From NCBI RefSeq assembly GCF_964340395.1, contig NC_135562.1, positions 23,530,173-23,594,172 of the forward strand: a DNA stretch of 64,000 nt. Direction: 5' to 3'. Every line of letters starts with the position of its first letter. Position 1 is the first letter of the stretch. Source of the DNA: Glandiceps talaboti. Taxonomy: Eukaryota > Hemichordata > Enteropneusta > Spengelidae. Position numbers and translations under genes: made by a program. The notes below the pieces were generated by a model. That model saw only the letters and a list, made by a program, of their open reading frames with translations, searched no databases and was not told the origin of the DNA. Below are positions 40,892 through 55,800 of the stretch, one piece after another.

Positions 40892-43800
40892 GTATGCATT
40901 ATATTCTGTGTGATGCACAGAAATTTTGCCGGTGACATTGGGCAGCTTGTGATGATAATTTAAAAAAAACAATAGTTGTTCATCGTCACTTTTAATATTG
41001 TTCATAGTGTGTACAGGTTTTGGACTATACCGCTTACGGGCTGGGAAATACGATGATTCAGATTGGGATTCATTTCAACATTGAAACTTTTCTTGATTTA
41101 CATTCTATTATTTTGCGTTTGTAGTGGCATAGTCGGTCCCTCGTCTAGTCCTGCTTACATGACGGTGCACGGGTCTATATTACTAACTTGACTCTAAACA
41201 CCGTCATGCAAAGAGCAATAGAGTCGGCCTATTACGACACCACAAGCAAAATGTATGCGTGCCAATTGCAAGAGAATTGCCTACCCAATGATCAAATATT
41301 AGCAATCGATCGAATATCTACGCCATTTCCATTCCTCTGACGGTAGTATTCCCTGCTCAGATCACAAAAAGCGTCGAAATCGGACCTTTTCAAGTTCGAA
41401 CTGCAACATTCAAATAACCCTCGTTAACACCGCCATATTTGATATCGTTGACCCAGAGACACTTGCGCCGACGTATGTAAGGAGAAGTGATTAAATTTAC
41501 GGTAGAACTTGAAAAGTTCCGATTTTGATAGTTTTGGTCATCCGCTATAGGACTTTTGCAGTCAAAATGAGGTAAACCGACTAAATAATAGATTTGTTGC
41601 TAATATTTGACCACTGGGCGATTTTATTCCTTAGTTACCGGCATTTTTTGTAAGTCCGTATTTTGCGGCTGGCTCTTTGCATGACGGAGGTACATGTACA
41701 TGTAGGAGGGACAATTGTCAGAATCGAGTCCCGGATTACTCCGCATGCAAGCAGGACTATCCCTCGTCTAGTTCCTAAAGTATACCAATTACCATACATG
41801 TACGCGTTACTCTAGCCACAGTCCTGTCCACCCTCTATTGATAGAGGGGTTGTGCTCTAGCACTAGTAGCAGTAGTCTTGCTGCTAGACGTTCAGGCTTT
41901 CTTTTGACACTATAAGCGAACGATAGTGATGTTCGGTCGTGTGTCGTATTCTATCGGGAGAACATCCAAGGTCTAGCAGATAGACTATAGTAGCAGTAGT
42001 CAAGCTCTGGATGTATAATACGCTATGAGGTTCGACACGTCGACTCTTCCCTCCTCTGCTATGGTTCTTCCCTATTATAAATAGTGAGATTTCATTCTCA
42101 CGGCTTTACAGAATAAAAACCATACCCATACTATTGAATATATAAAATACAGAAATTAACTTTAGATCACTAAATTCAACCTATGTCTTGTGTATTCTGT
42201 CAACTATTTGTAACGTTCGATAAAGATGCACACAGACACTGTAGCTGAAGTCATCAATACCAAGTTCTTTTATTTCCAAGTCCACATTAAATAAGGCGAA
42301 ATTCAGTAGTACATACAGTAGAAGAAAAGACCTGTGTACAGGAAGTACAGAAAATATCCGTATAAATAATACAGCTAGGCAGTATATTACAATACAAGCA
42401 ATACAGCAACAAGTTCAATGTATTGTTACATCGGAGAGATCACATGCTGAGCAATGAATAGACTAGATGACTACACCATTACAGCATTACAATAATATAA
42501 AGATCTGTTGATTGCTTACTAATAATACACAAAACTCACCTTGACAGGATGCAACCTGAATCTGTAATCCTATACAATTCTCTGCGCTTCACACTAAAAC
42601 ACCTGTTTAAAGTGTACATGCAAAGGTTGGTAATTTTTTTCGTAATTATGTTTATTTTGCCATAAAAATAAATGAAATTGCATTCATACCTCTAAATATT
42701 ATGTGCATTGGCAAGAAAGTCGCAAAAATACTTGTGAAATCTGTTCACAGTCTCACTATTTATAATAAGGAAGGACCATAGCGGAGAGAGAAGATGTGTC
42801 GAACCTCGTAGAGTATACATCCAGAGCTAGCTGTGGATGGAGTCTTAGTTGCTGGATGAATATATGACTTTCATAAGGTGTGAGTGCAGATTGACACCTC
42901 TACAAATATCCACACTAATAACTGCCCCATCCACATACATTGTACTAGTTTTGGAGATACACTTTTTGGACAAAATTGTACCTTGTTTGCTCTAATTTGC
43001 ATTATACTATTAATACTAATGGGATACTCAAGTATTCAATACCATGTTGTGTACACCCCTCGAAACATCCTCATGGAATTTCAGCCCAATATTACTAGTA
43101 GTTTTGGAGTCTGGGTAGTTGGAGTTTGGGTAGTTGGACAGCTTTCCGTTAAGTCGTTGTAGGCGCTGATTCGGCTGTAGAATTAGTAATTTTACTTTCC
43201 ATAGTATCTTTCCGTAGTATAGCAGGATCATGGGCTTCGACGAAGTGGCTAGTGAGTACTTGTCTCTGTGATATAGTTATTTCCTAGTCACCCGCTTCCT
43301 CAATATCTGTGTCCGTTTCTGGATCGGGAGTGATGTTGAAAATTTGTTCAACGATGGCTGTAAGGCACGAATACCTGACCTGGACGAGTTTGTATGTTGC
43401 TTTGATAATAGTGTAGGCCTTTGACTTATCATCTTCTTGATCGTACTGCTCTATTTCAGCTTCAGCTTTGTTTAAAACTTTAGTGAGTTGTGCTCGGCAC
43501 ACTGTTCTTCGTTTCTTGAGTTCATGGAGTGGGTCTTGAGCGACTGTGTTGTGTCCGGCATCGGTAGACATCGTGATATCCTGGTCTCGGCACCAAAAAT
43601 GTAGGGAAGAATTGAATTTTAGAACTGATTCTTTGTTTTCGGACGTCAGAATAACTCCGGACTCGTAGTAGTTAACAACAAACACAAATATTTATTGATA
43701 ATTCGTTAGGTGATTACAAACTTGCAATCACCGTCGAACACAACTCAACAGCCTAACAGGAGCACGTTCGTTAAAAAAAATTCAGAACTTTCAGCGCGAG

Positions 43801-46800
43801 AGCCAAAGTCGTTAATAGCCTCGCTTTCACGATAAGGTTGAGAAGAACTATGATTGGTTAAAAGATTATCTATGTCACGTGCTGAAACAAAAGTCAATCA
43901 TGATGTAATTCAAAGACTGTGTAAGTCACGAGTCATGTCAGAATCATTGTAACATCAAACTTTAGCATGCAAACAACGAATCCACAAATCTTTAAATTAC
44001 ACAAATTGTAAACATCAACAAATAAACATTCTTTCACGACAAATTTACTAACTTACTGGCAGTTGTTATGGAAACATGTTTTGGGGATACTAATAATATA
44101 TTTGTGTAGAAAACATCTTATCGATAATAAAAGACACACTCGATCTAAACAACAATACATGTAGTGACTACATAGTATTCTGTACCAATCAATATTTATC
44201 TCAGTCTTTCTTCATCATATTACAAAATGTGTTGTAACATTATTTGTGTTAGTCTCCAGGTATGTCATCATATATTTCCATTATTCAAACAAAGAGTTTA
44301 ATGTATAGAAGCTGTATTCCCTATTTTCAGTTTAAAGCCACCCTGTAAAACTTTAGGTGACTGTCCAGTTTTCCATTGATGGATTACAGGAAGACAAAGT
44401 GGGATTTAACTCAAAACATGACCATTGCTATGGTAACATGCATATTTTTGGGAATAGTCGTTCATGTATGCAAGTTGACACCTAACACAGACAGACACAT
44501 ATTCAACCTAAACAGTAAAACACATTAAATTGTTAACATGATACATGAACCCATCACATACATGTAGTACCCCACAGTTATTGTGATATCAAAGTAACCC
44601 CACACAGTTATTGTGATATCAAAGTAACCCCACACAGTTATTGTGATATCAAAGTAACCCCACACAGTTATTGTGATATCAAAGTAACCCCACACAGTTA
44701 TTTTGATATCAAAGTAACCCCACACAGTTATTGCGATATCAAAGTAACCCTACACAGTTACTGCGATATCAAAGTAATCCTACACTGTTATTGTGATATC
44801 AAAGTAACCCCACAGTTATCGTGATATCAATGTAACCCTACACAGTTATTGTGATATCAAAGTAACCCTACACAGTTACTGTGATATCAAAGTAACCCTA
44901 CAGTTACTGTGATATCAATGCAACCCTACACAGTTATTGTGATATCAAAGTAACCCTACACAGTTATTGTGATATCAAAGTAACCCCACACACTTATTGT
45001 GATATCAAAGTAACCCTACACAGTTATTGTGATATCAAAGTAACCCTACATAGTTATTGTGATATCAAAGTAACCCCACACAGTTATTGTGATATCAAAG
45101 TAACCCCACACAGTTACTGTGATATCAAAGTAACCCCACACAGTTACTGTGATATCAAAGTAACCCCACACAGTTATTGTGATATCAAAGTAACCCTACA
45201 CAGTTATTGTGATATCGAAGTAACCCTACACAGTTATTGTGATATCAAAGTAACCCCACAGTTATCGTGATATCAAAGTAACCCCACACAGTTATTGTGA
45301 TATCAATGTAACCCTACACCATTATTGTGATATCAAAGTAACCCTACACAGTTACTGTGATATCAAAGTAACCCCACACAGTTATTGTGATATCAAAGTA
45401 ACCCCACACAGTTATTGTGATACCAATGCAACCCCACACAGTTACTGTGATATCAAAGTAACCCTACACAGTTACTGTGATATCAAAGTAACCCCACACA
45501 GTTACTGTGATATCAAAGTAACCCCACACAGTTATTGTGATATCAAAGTAACCCCACACAGTTATTGTGATATCAAAGTAACCCCACACAGTTATTGTGA
45601 TATCAAAGTAACCCTACACAGTTATTGTGATATCAAAGTAACCCAAAACAGTTATTGTGATATCAAAGTAACCCCACACAGTTATTGTGATATCAAAGTA
45701 ACCCCACACAGTTATTATGATATCAAAGTAACCCCACACAGTTATTGTGATATCAAAGTAACCCCACACAGTTATTGTGATATCAAAGTAACCCCACACA
45801 GTTATTGTGATATCAAAGTAACCCTACACAGTTACTGTGATATCAAAGTAACCCCACAAAGTTACTGTGATATCAAAGTATCCCCACACACTTATTGTGT
45901 TATTAAAAGTAAAACCAACAAGGATACAAGAATATAACAAAACAGTTTTTGAAAATATTAAAGAAAGTAATTATTGAAAGCTCACAGCATCTGAAATCAA
46001 TCAACAGTCTTGGTTTTACTACTTTATAAATCACACATTCCGAGGGAGTCATTAGTACATTGTAAGTCTGACTGGTATTGAGAAGTGGGTAGCAAAGTTT
46101 ATAGTAATAAACCAACTTCATCCAAAACAGCACACACTTTTTGAAACTGAAATTGGCAGATGTAAAGATTAAAGTTAGTTTTTTCTCTGTGTAAACTTTT
46201 TATTAGAAAATTGTCGATCAGGCCTTTATTACACACAGCTTAGGAAAAAAAAATTCTGTCATATTGATAAAGAGTGGATGTTATTGTTAACACATTAACA
46301 CAGTACGTGTATGTTACCCCAACAACCTTGGGTTTTTAATCAGAAAGCCAGAATGAGATATATATGTATATGTTATTTGCCAAATACCGTTCCATATCTT
46401 GCTGCGAGAGGTAATTTTTCCGGTAATAACGGAGAGCCGGAGGCGAGCCGTTATACCGGAAAAATTAACTCGAGCAGCAAGATGTGGAACAGTATTTGGC
46501 AAATAACATACTTATACGTCACCTGCGACTATGAATTAATTTTTGAATGTCTAAAAATGCTGTTTCATTTTAAAATAAAATCACCTCCGCGTTATACTGC
46601 TGAGCGTAGTATCATGCACCACTCCGATAACTGCAATGCGGTTGTTTACACGTCAGCCTTAACTTTATCATCCAATCAGAGTTTGCGTTTGCTCAGTAGT
46701 ATGACGTATTGTTTACTATTTGCATATCACTCAGCGATATTTTCAAACTTATAACCATCAGCTGAAAAATGAGTGCGTCTTTGTTTTGCTTACTGTATTC

Positions 46801-49800
46801 CATTAAATGTACAAAAATGTTCGTGATATGCTTTCTTGCTCTAGTTAAGCAAAAACTGCACCCTCTGTGGTGGTAATTTTCATATTCTTCATAAATTTAG
46901 GAATTCATGTTTATGATCGCATGACGACCGCGAGTTCACCGTCACTGGACTTTCGCCGTTCTGTGTGGAATTTTTGGCTTTTTCCCTGTAACATGAAAAG
47001 TACAGTTCAAAGACTTGTTACAATTTATACAACGGTGATATTTTGTTCGGTTGACAACAAATTTGGCATTGGGAATGCTTGTTATAGCTGTATTTCTAGT
47101 TGTCTGCTAGATTTGTTTACAAGGGGACGTGCAGTGATCACGTGATACAAGCAAAAATACGGCTGTTGGTGGAAAATACGCCTGTGTATCTGCAGGGCTC
47201 TCGACCAATCAGAATGCGAGATTGGTGACAGGTGACGTATAAGTACATGTATGATCCTGTTTCTAAATACAACATATGAGATACTAAAAATGTAGCTAAG
47301 ACACATTGTACATGTACCATTCTAAAAGAAAATTGTTGTCGTGAAACTATACATGTACATATAGTATGATACATACAATTTTAGTTACATAAGCAGTTGC
47401 AGGAAAACTTTGACCTTGCTATATCGGTATTGGACGACATGACCTGCATGTACATAACAACTTATCTTATTGGCTATCTACAATGTAGTTATGTTTTGAA
47501 AGCGTTATAGCCATTCAATGATTGCTCATTTCTGGCTTTGAGTTTTCTGACATACATTGTACACCCCAAAAGTTTGGTACCATGTCTTGCCGCCGTTATG
47601 CACAGGCTGACATTGGAGTATATGTATTTTTTCGGTGGGAGGATTAATATTCAAAGAAGAAGCATGCTAGAAGTATTTATTCATACATTTGTATTTTTAG
47701 TGTTGATTTTTCTATGAACAATTGTTGTGAAAGTAAAAATAAGCAGTTTCAAAGAGTAGAGTGTACACTAATTAGTAATTTGTATGGTGGCCATATTGAG
47801 TTTGCAGGTACATGTAGGTCGGCTGGCTTGCTCCTTTAGGCATTTTTCATGAAATGGCATGTACATGTACAAATACTACAATGTACTGCCTAGCTAAGTA
47901 TTCTGTCTTAAGTTTTATGAACTACACATGGAAATAATACGTAAATCTCCCCAAACCTTCATCATTTTACAAAAAAAAAGGCGACAGTGGAAACACGCGA
48001 TAGTAAAAATAGGTGTACATGTACATGTACATTTGTACCAACTGAATATTAATATTAATAAACAATTGTCTGAAGGAAGTAACCAATTACAACTGCCTGT
48101 CAATTTGTTTTGGATTACTACTAGACTCTCTCACAGTCCTCGGAACTTCGCTTTACTAAAATCGACGCTAAATGAATTATTTTGTATGTACCGATACCAT
48201 CTACATAACGTACTCCATCGTACTCGAACAACCTTGTACTGTGTGCCCTCATCGACCACATAGAGATATATGTTCGTTGACGTGTGACTGCGACGCTCCG
48301 TATTTTCGCGAAGTCCTCGGGGCTTCGCGATAACACGGAGCGTCGCAGTCACACGTCAACGAATGGTTATCTCTATCATGGTCGATGAGGGCGCACAGTA
48401 CAAGGATATTCGAGTACGGTTAATTAGCTGGCATCGGTACATACAGAATAATTCGTTTAGCTTTAATTTTAGTAAAGCGAAGCTCCGAGGGCTGTAAGAG
48501 AGTCTAGATTACTACTGGCATGCACTGTTTACCCTTCCCCCAGCATGGGGTTTAGCCACATTAATTAACGGTGAAAACTGTTTACTTTGACTATGTGAGA
48601 GAGTGGATGTAATCATTTGACTTTGACTATGTGAGAGAGTGGATGTAATCATTTGACTATGTGAGAGAGTGGATGTAATCATTTGACTTTGACTATGTGA
48701 GAGAGTGGATGTAATCATTTGACTTTGACTATGTGAGAGAGTGGATGTAATCATTTGACTTTGACTATGTGAGAGAATGGATGTAATCATTTGACTGACT
48801 ATGTGAGAGAGTGGATGTAATTGTTTGACTGACTGTGAGAGAGTGGATGTAATCATTTGACTTTGACTATGTGAGAGAGTGGATGAATCATTTGACTTTG
48901 ACTGTGTGAGAGAATGGATGTAATCATTTGACTGACTATGTGAGAGAGTGGATGTAATCATTTGACTTTGACTATGTGAGAGAATGGATGTAATCATTTG
49001 ACTGACTGTGAGAGAGTGGATGTAATCATTTGACTTTGACTATGTGAGAGAGTGGATGGAATCATTTGACTTTGACTGTGTGAGAGAGTGGATGGAATCA
49101 TTTGACTTTGACTATGTGAGAGAGTGGATGGAATCATTTGACTGACTGTGAGAGTGGATGTAATCATTTGACTGACTATGTGAGAGAGTGGATGTAATCA
49201 TTTGACTGACTATGTGAGAGAGTGGATGTAATTGTTTGACTTTGACTGTGTGAGAGAGTGGATGTAATAATTTGACTGACTATGTGAGAGAGTGGATGTA
49301 ATTGTTTGACTTTGACTGTGTGAGAGAGTGGATGTAATCATTTGACTGACTGTGAGAGAGTGGATGTAATCATTTGACTTTGACTATGTGAGAGAGTGGA
49401 TGTAATCGTAACTCGTATTGTATAGGAACTAGACTACCTAGTCTTAGGCAAAACAGACTATTGTTCCTCCTGTACTACAGGCGGCCCACTATTCATAATC
49501 TACATGTATAGTACTAGTACTATTTTCACATTTTTCGGGTAATGTTATCATCATCTCTCATGTCTTTGCAATTTGTTTCTGTTTGTACAGGTTTACCTTG
49601 GACCATTTACACAGAAGAATGGAAAGAATGATGTGGATAAAAAGCTGGCAACATTTTGTATGAAGATACTCCGACAATGTGTACACAATTTGACAGAATC
49701 AATGGGTGATGTTGATGAAATATTACAGATTTGTATGACAGTCTATGAATGTATAAATGAAGTCAAGACAAACAGTCAACTACCAGCTCTAGCCTTAGAC

Positions 49801-52800
49801 AAACTACTATTTCATGTGATGGTTAATGCTGTTAAACATTCCAAATGGCAGGAAGTGTGTCAGTTTGGACAGTACCTGTACAAAGAACAGAGTCAACATT
49901 TGACAGCGATGTCAGCATTTACAGACAGTATTTACAGTGATATTGATGTCATAGCCAAGAACTCATTCAACACACTATGGAAAGCCAGCTGTGAGATGAA
50001 AACCAAAGGAATTTCAGAGACAATAGTTCTACAAGTTAGAACATTGGCAATAGAATTTGCAATTCTCAGTAAGTCGGAGTTAAGTTGGGTTGTAGACCAA
50101 GCATGGAAAGTTGCTGTACTACTTATCAAAGGAAATAAGAGTAATGAACAGAAAGAAGCCCTAGACATATATTTCAACACAGTGTATCAGAGATTGACAG
50201 ACAAAGTACAGTGCCAAAACAGAGGTAATACTACTAATACAGATGATGTAATGATGGTATTCAAATGGAGTGTCAAATGTGTGATAGGTTTACAAGAATG
50301 TTACCCTGAGAATGCTAAAGCTATGCTTGAAAACAGCCAACCAATTTTGCTGTCACTCTGTCACAGTAATGACAAACTCTTGCAAGCAATGAAAGTTTGT
50401 ATAGATATAATCAAAGTGGGATGTCTTTTAACAAGTACTACAACATCAACATCAACTCAAATGTCATTGTTATTGAAGATACAAAATGATTTGAGTTGTG
50501 TGTTGAGGTCACAAGATGTCAAACGGGATGTATTGCAGTGTATTATCCTGGCAGGAGACGTCACCAGAAAATGTGTTGAGAATATCTACAATGCTAACAT
50601 TCAGCTATCACAAGATATCTGTCATCAACTTGTCAATTTTCTCAACCTACATGTTGAAATACTGCAAATGAAACTACAAAGTCAGAATGCCACACAACAG
50701 AAACAAGAAGACACCAATGCACAGTTGAATACCTTGAACTTGGCCTGTAAGCTTATGTTACGTGTGCTATTAGGAGCTAAGTCATCTGGAGACCCATTTA
50801 AGAGACTTTGTTTGTCTGTATGTGAAAGAGCTGTTAAGGTGTTACAGGAGACATCATCACAGGACAATGAACACAGAACACTAGGTAAGATTTACGTGAC
50901 TGTAAGATGTGTGATAATTACATATGATCCCATGAAATCAATGGTAGTTTTACTTCATAATGCTCCGAGTATGATTCCGCTGACTAATACCGGCAAGAAT
51001 TTGTTGTCTGCGTAATCATATGAGGAGCATTATGACGTAAAACTAACATTGATTTCAGGGAATTATATATTTTACAAATACTGTATTGGTTCATCGCACT
51101 TTATTCCTCATCGCATATCGTAAAATGGCGTCCAACATTTATGCAAATTACGTACTCGCGTGACCAGTTGTGAGGTCAAGTACAGGTCATACTATGCTGT
51201 GGTTTCTCAACCAAAATTATCAGTTACTGTACTTACTCGTGTTAGTGCCCTGGGCAGATTTAACCCGCCCACACTCTCAACTGGTGGATGGGTGGTTGAC
51301 CATGTTTCCTATTTTTGTTGAGGCTAAAACCATGTCAAATATTTACTGTAAATGTTACAAATGCAAACAAAACAGACTGATGAAAATCTCTGATGATACA
51401 TAATAGTTCCAGGGGGAACTAGGAGTGGTGGATGTCTGGAAACAGCATAATCAGGGCTGGAACTTAACGATTGTCCCATTGCCCGGGACAAGTTATAAAT
51501 GAGCTGCCGGGCAAGTCCATTTCCATTCTCACTTGCCCATACGAACAAGTAAAATATTTGTGTCAATACACTAAATTCAAATCAAATAAAAAATCATTAG
51601 ACATTGTTTTGCCTGATTTAAGAAGCCTTTACAACAAATTGGAAAAAAACAGTGGACAGTCGGTAATTTACTCTGCAGATACTCCCGTAACCACTACGTT
51701 AGAACATGGGTTAAACTTCCATGGTTGGTTAGTGGACGTTCCACCCACGTAATTTCACAGGAAGTCAGTGAGCTGTGCCATGAAACAACCTTACTGCTCT
51801 GCTAGTTTTAGTGTGTGTCATTTAGATACATTCACCATTCAGGGGATGTCATAGTCTTGCTGCTAGACGTTCGGACTTTCTTTCGATACTATAAGCGAAT
51901 GAAGTTCGCAGTGAGGGCTTGGCCGAACAGTCTAGCAAATGTCATTTTCAGACCGGACATTCCATTGAGATTACATTAAGCGGTGGGTTGGGCCATGTAT
52001 GCATATATATACTTTAATATATTCAATCTCTGCATGCAGGTGTTGACAATTACATTACTATGTCTTATCGGTTTATGGTAATTGTGAGTTTATATATACA
52101 GGGGTTTCATTAAGTTTTAAAGTAGGGGAGAAATGATAATAGTAGGCGGATAAATGGACGCGTAGCGTGCACCCCACCTGCTATGCAGGTGCGGGGGGTG
52201 GGTTTGGGAGGGGGCTGTCCCCCCTCCCATGGTGAAAAAAGATTGAAAAACAGAAACCTTTCAGAGGCCATTTAGAGCATCTTTCAGAAGTACGGACACC
52301 ATTTAATTATACATTGTCATTTACTGGTTGAATATTTAATTTAGAAAAAATGACACATATGTCAGGTTTCCTCTGAAGAAAATTTGTGTTATGTGATTTA
52401 TTGATAGGTTTTGAAAATTTGTAAAACTGACGGTGTAATGCCATGAACTTAGCGAGCCCACTAAGTGTAGTAATTGTTTCGACTTATGCCTTCACTCAGT
52501 TCGTGTTCAAAATGGTGGATTTTCGAGTACATGTATACATTACAACTCATAGCTACGGTAGAGAAATGGTATGCACCAAGGCACGTCCCTCAAATCTTAT
52601 CTGTTACTATCTATAAACGCAGGAAGTCATTCTGATTATGTCTAGGATTTGTCTCCTCCGCTAAGGGCTTCGATAATTTTCATCCTTCCACTAAATTGAG
52701 GTATCATAGTATTGAATGACTAGTTGTAAAATACTATTACATTCGCGAATAGTGGTGGGAGAATGATTTTATTCCGTATATTTTCCTAAGTTTTGTATCA

Positions 52801-55800
52801 TTTTGATCGCAACTGTGTGACATGGAAAAGACAATGAAACAGTCATGAAATCAATAGATTGTTGCGTTTGAGTAGACGTTATGGCGTTTGATCACATCTA
52901 AGCTACATGTATTTTGTTTATTTTACCAAGCCATTGTCATTGCATGTTCTTGGACAGCGGTATCAAACTAAGTCAAAGGTCACAATCTTTTGTCACACGA
53001 TGTATTTCTTACGAAGAGTTCATAGAAGTTTTGTAGTCTGAAAATCATTATGACCATTACAAAGCTGTCTTTGACTAAATTTCACGTCACTTCTGTCATC
53101 ATCTCGAAAAATGTAGCCGGAGAAATGACAAGAGTAGGCGGGTACTTTCTCTGGCGTTCGGCTTATAATGAAGCCCCTGTATATATATATATATACCATT
53201 ACCAACTTGATTCCTATGGCAATGTTTATTCTTGACTCGAAATCGTCTGACGATTTTTAGCACCACTGAACTGAATGTTCAGTAGTGCTATAGGCATGGC
53301 AAAGTGTCTGTCTGTCTGTCTGTGTGTGTGTGTGAATGTGTGTAAACAACTTAAAGTCAAAAACTGCTGGACCGATTTCTTTGATATTTGGTGGTCATAT
53401 TACTTTTGGTGTCTAGTTGGGAAATTGTTCAAATGAAAGTGATTGCATCAGCGATGTGGGATTTGGGTCAAAAAATGTGATTTTCCTTCAAAATCTTCTT
53501 TGTTCTCAGTGAACACCATGAGGGGATGTGTTAGGTAACATTATATAATCACTGGGCAAAGTTCATATGCACATTCTAAATCCAGTTATTACAATAGGTT
53601 ATGTAAATAAGACTGGTAAATATGCCCTTTCTTTCTTGGTGGAAATTTTACTAAGTTTGAAATGAAAATGATTGCAGCACGAGGGTGATCATTGGATCGC
53701 CCGGCGTCTGTCTGTCTGTGTGTGTGTGTGTGTGTGTGCGTGTAAACAACTTAAAGTCAAAAACTGCTGAACCGATTGCCATGATATTTGGTGGGTCCAT
53801 TACCTTGGGTGTCTAGTCGGGAAATTGTTCAAATCAAAATGATCGCATCACAGGTGTGTGATTTGGGTCAAAAAATGTGATTTTTGGTCAAAAAACTTAA
53901 ACTCAGAAACTACTGGGCAGATTGGTGCAAAATTTGGTGGGAAGATTCTTTAGGGGGTGTAAAGTAAGATTTGTTCATGACATGATGATTCCATCAGTGA
54001 TATGCAAATTAGGGCTAAAAATGTGTCTTTTTGGTTAAAAATCTATAATTCCAAAACTACTGAGCAGATTGGGCTGAAATTTGATGGGGATGCATCTAGG
54101 GATGTATGGACGAAGATATATTAAGCATACAATGATTCCATGAGTGATATGCAAATTAGGTGTAAGAATGTTCATTTTTGGTCAAAAACTTATATCTCAA
54201 AAAGTACTTGGTCAATGAGCCTGAAACTTGGCGAGATGTTTCTGAAACTGTTATTCTGCAGATTTTCTTCAAAATATTTTGACCAAATTGGCCCTAGCGA
54301 CCATGACCACGCCCTTTAGCAACAACCAAATGGCAGTATATTTTGGTCAAATAACAACATCATCTGGTAGGCAAGTGAGTAAACATTCAAAAAATGTGTG
54401 CAAATACCCTAGCAACCATGACCACGCCCATAGCAACAGCCAAACAGTGGTGTATTTCACAAAGATAACAACAGGGTTTAATAGACAATTGAATAAACAT
54501 TCAAAAAATGTATGTAAATTTGCATAGCAACAAGACCACACCCATAGCAACAGCCAAATAATCACGTATTTTGCAAAGATAACAACAGGAATAGAAAGAC
54601 AAATGAATAAAAATTCAAAAAATGTATACAAATACCCTAGTAACCATGACCACGCCCATGGCAACAGCCAAACGGTGGTGTATTTCACAAAGATAACAAT
54701 GGGGTTTAATAGACAAATGAATAAACATTCAAAAAATGTATGCAAATACCCTAGTAACCATGACCACGCCCATAGCAACAGCCAAACGGTGGTGTATTTC
54801 ACAAAGATAACAATGGGGTTTAATAGACAATTGAATAAACATTCAAAAAATGTATTTAAATTTGCCTAGCAACAAGACCATGCCCATAGCAACAGCCAAA
54901 TGATCACGTGTATTGCAAAGACAATATCAGGAATTCATACACAAGTGAACAAAAACATACATAAATGTATGCAAATATATCTAACAACATGACCACGCCC
55001 ATAGCAACAGCCAAATGATAGCATTTATCATAAAGATAGCAACATGGTTGGATAGGCAACTGGATAGTTATTCAGCAAATGAACACCTATTGTTAGCATG
55101 GACTATCATATGGATAAACATTTAAAACTGTACAGTTGTGCTACAACGCCATTGGCGGTATTTTTTATTGTACATCGCAGTCAACCAATTGTAAACATTA
55201 CGTGTAGTGAATTTATACGATCATATAAAACGAGCGTATTTTTACCCCTACCATAAACGTTTGGCTTATACACGTCTATATTATCGTTATTATCGCCATT
55301 TTATTGTATTCTCATAGAACCATAGACAGTAACTGTTTACTGTCTAAAACCTCTTTGCATTGACGGAAGAAACCAAGGTTTTTAGCAGGACCAACCAGAA
55401 ACAACGATCTGATTAATATTCAGGTACCCATTCACACTGAATTCATTATGCCATGTCAAGTGGTAATGAGTTTCTCATGAATATGCACGGTAACAAAGTG
55501 GTAAAACTGCCGGCGGTAAAGGAGGGTTTGGATTCCCACGGGAACCACCTGCGGTACCGGCAACCTGAAATGGACTTCTTCCCTAAGTTGGTCACATTTT
55601 CAGGGTATCTCTCAGGATTTAATACAACATCAAAGCAGTCAAGAATGTTCATTTCCTCAGCAGGAAACCTAACCTCTAAATTCTCAATTAGTTTGTTTAT
55701 ATATCTTTCTCTCAAACTTGTGAATCTTTGTCTGAGTTGGTTATTGTCATTAATTTGCACATTTCCATATGCATGATATGTGTTCTTTACACCATTAGGG

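Larger units (their letters stand above)
49591..51061. other. separase exon 2 and adjoining fold-back, overview
   Basis: The plus-strand frame runs beyond the exon to 51015, but the match to an exon ends at the GTAAGA donor at 50885; the rest of the frame reads into a small fold-back repeat (50930-51060). Confidence 0.7.

Noticed and set aside
45614-45799. Repeat ORFs with a YFDITITV motif
   Set aside because: Translation of the 30-bp array.
46311-46754. 147-residue plus-strand ORF
   Set aside because: Its first third is the palindrome at 46371-46510, and the rest has no motif.
48512-48997. 161-residue Ser/His-rich minus-strand ORF
   Set aside because: Translation of the 30/36-bp minisatellite; no unique sequence of interest.
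50885-51015. Extension of separase exon 2 to the end of its ORF
   Set aside because: A GTAAGA donor at 50885 joins in phase to exon 3, which matches the family; the extension reads into a fold-back repeat.
54347-54869. ORFs on both strands with [17 protein letters not shown]-type repeats
   Set aside because: They are read through family A modules in both orientations and lack codon-level constraint.
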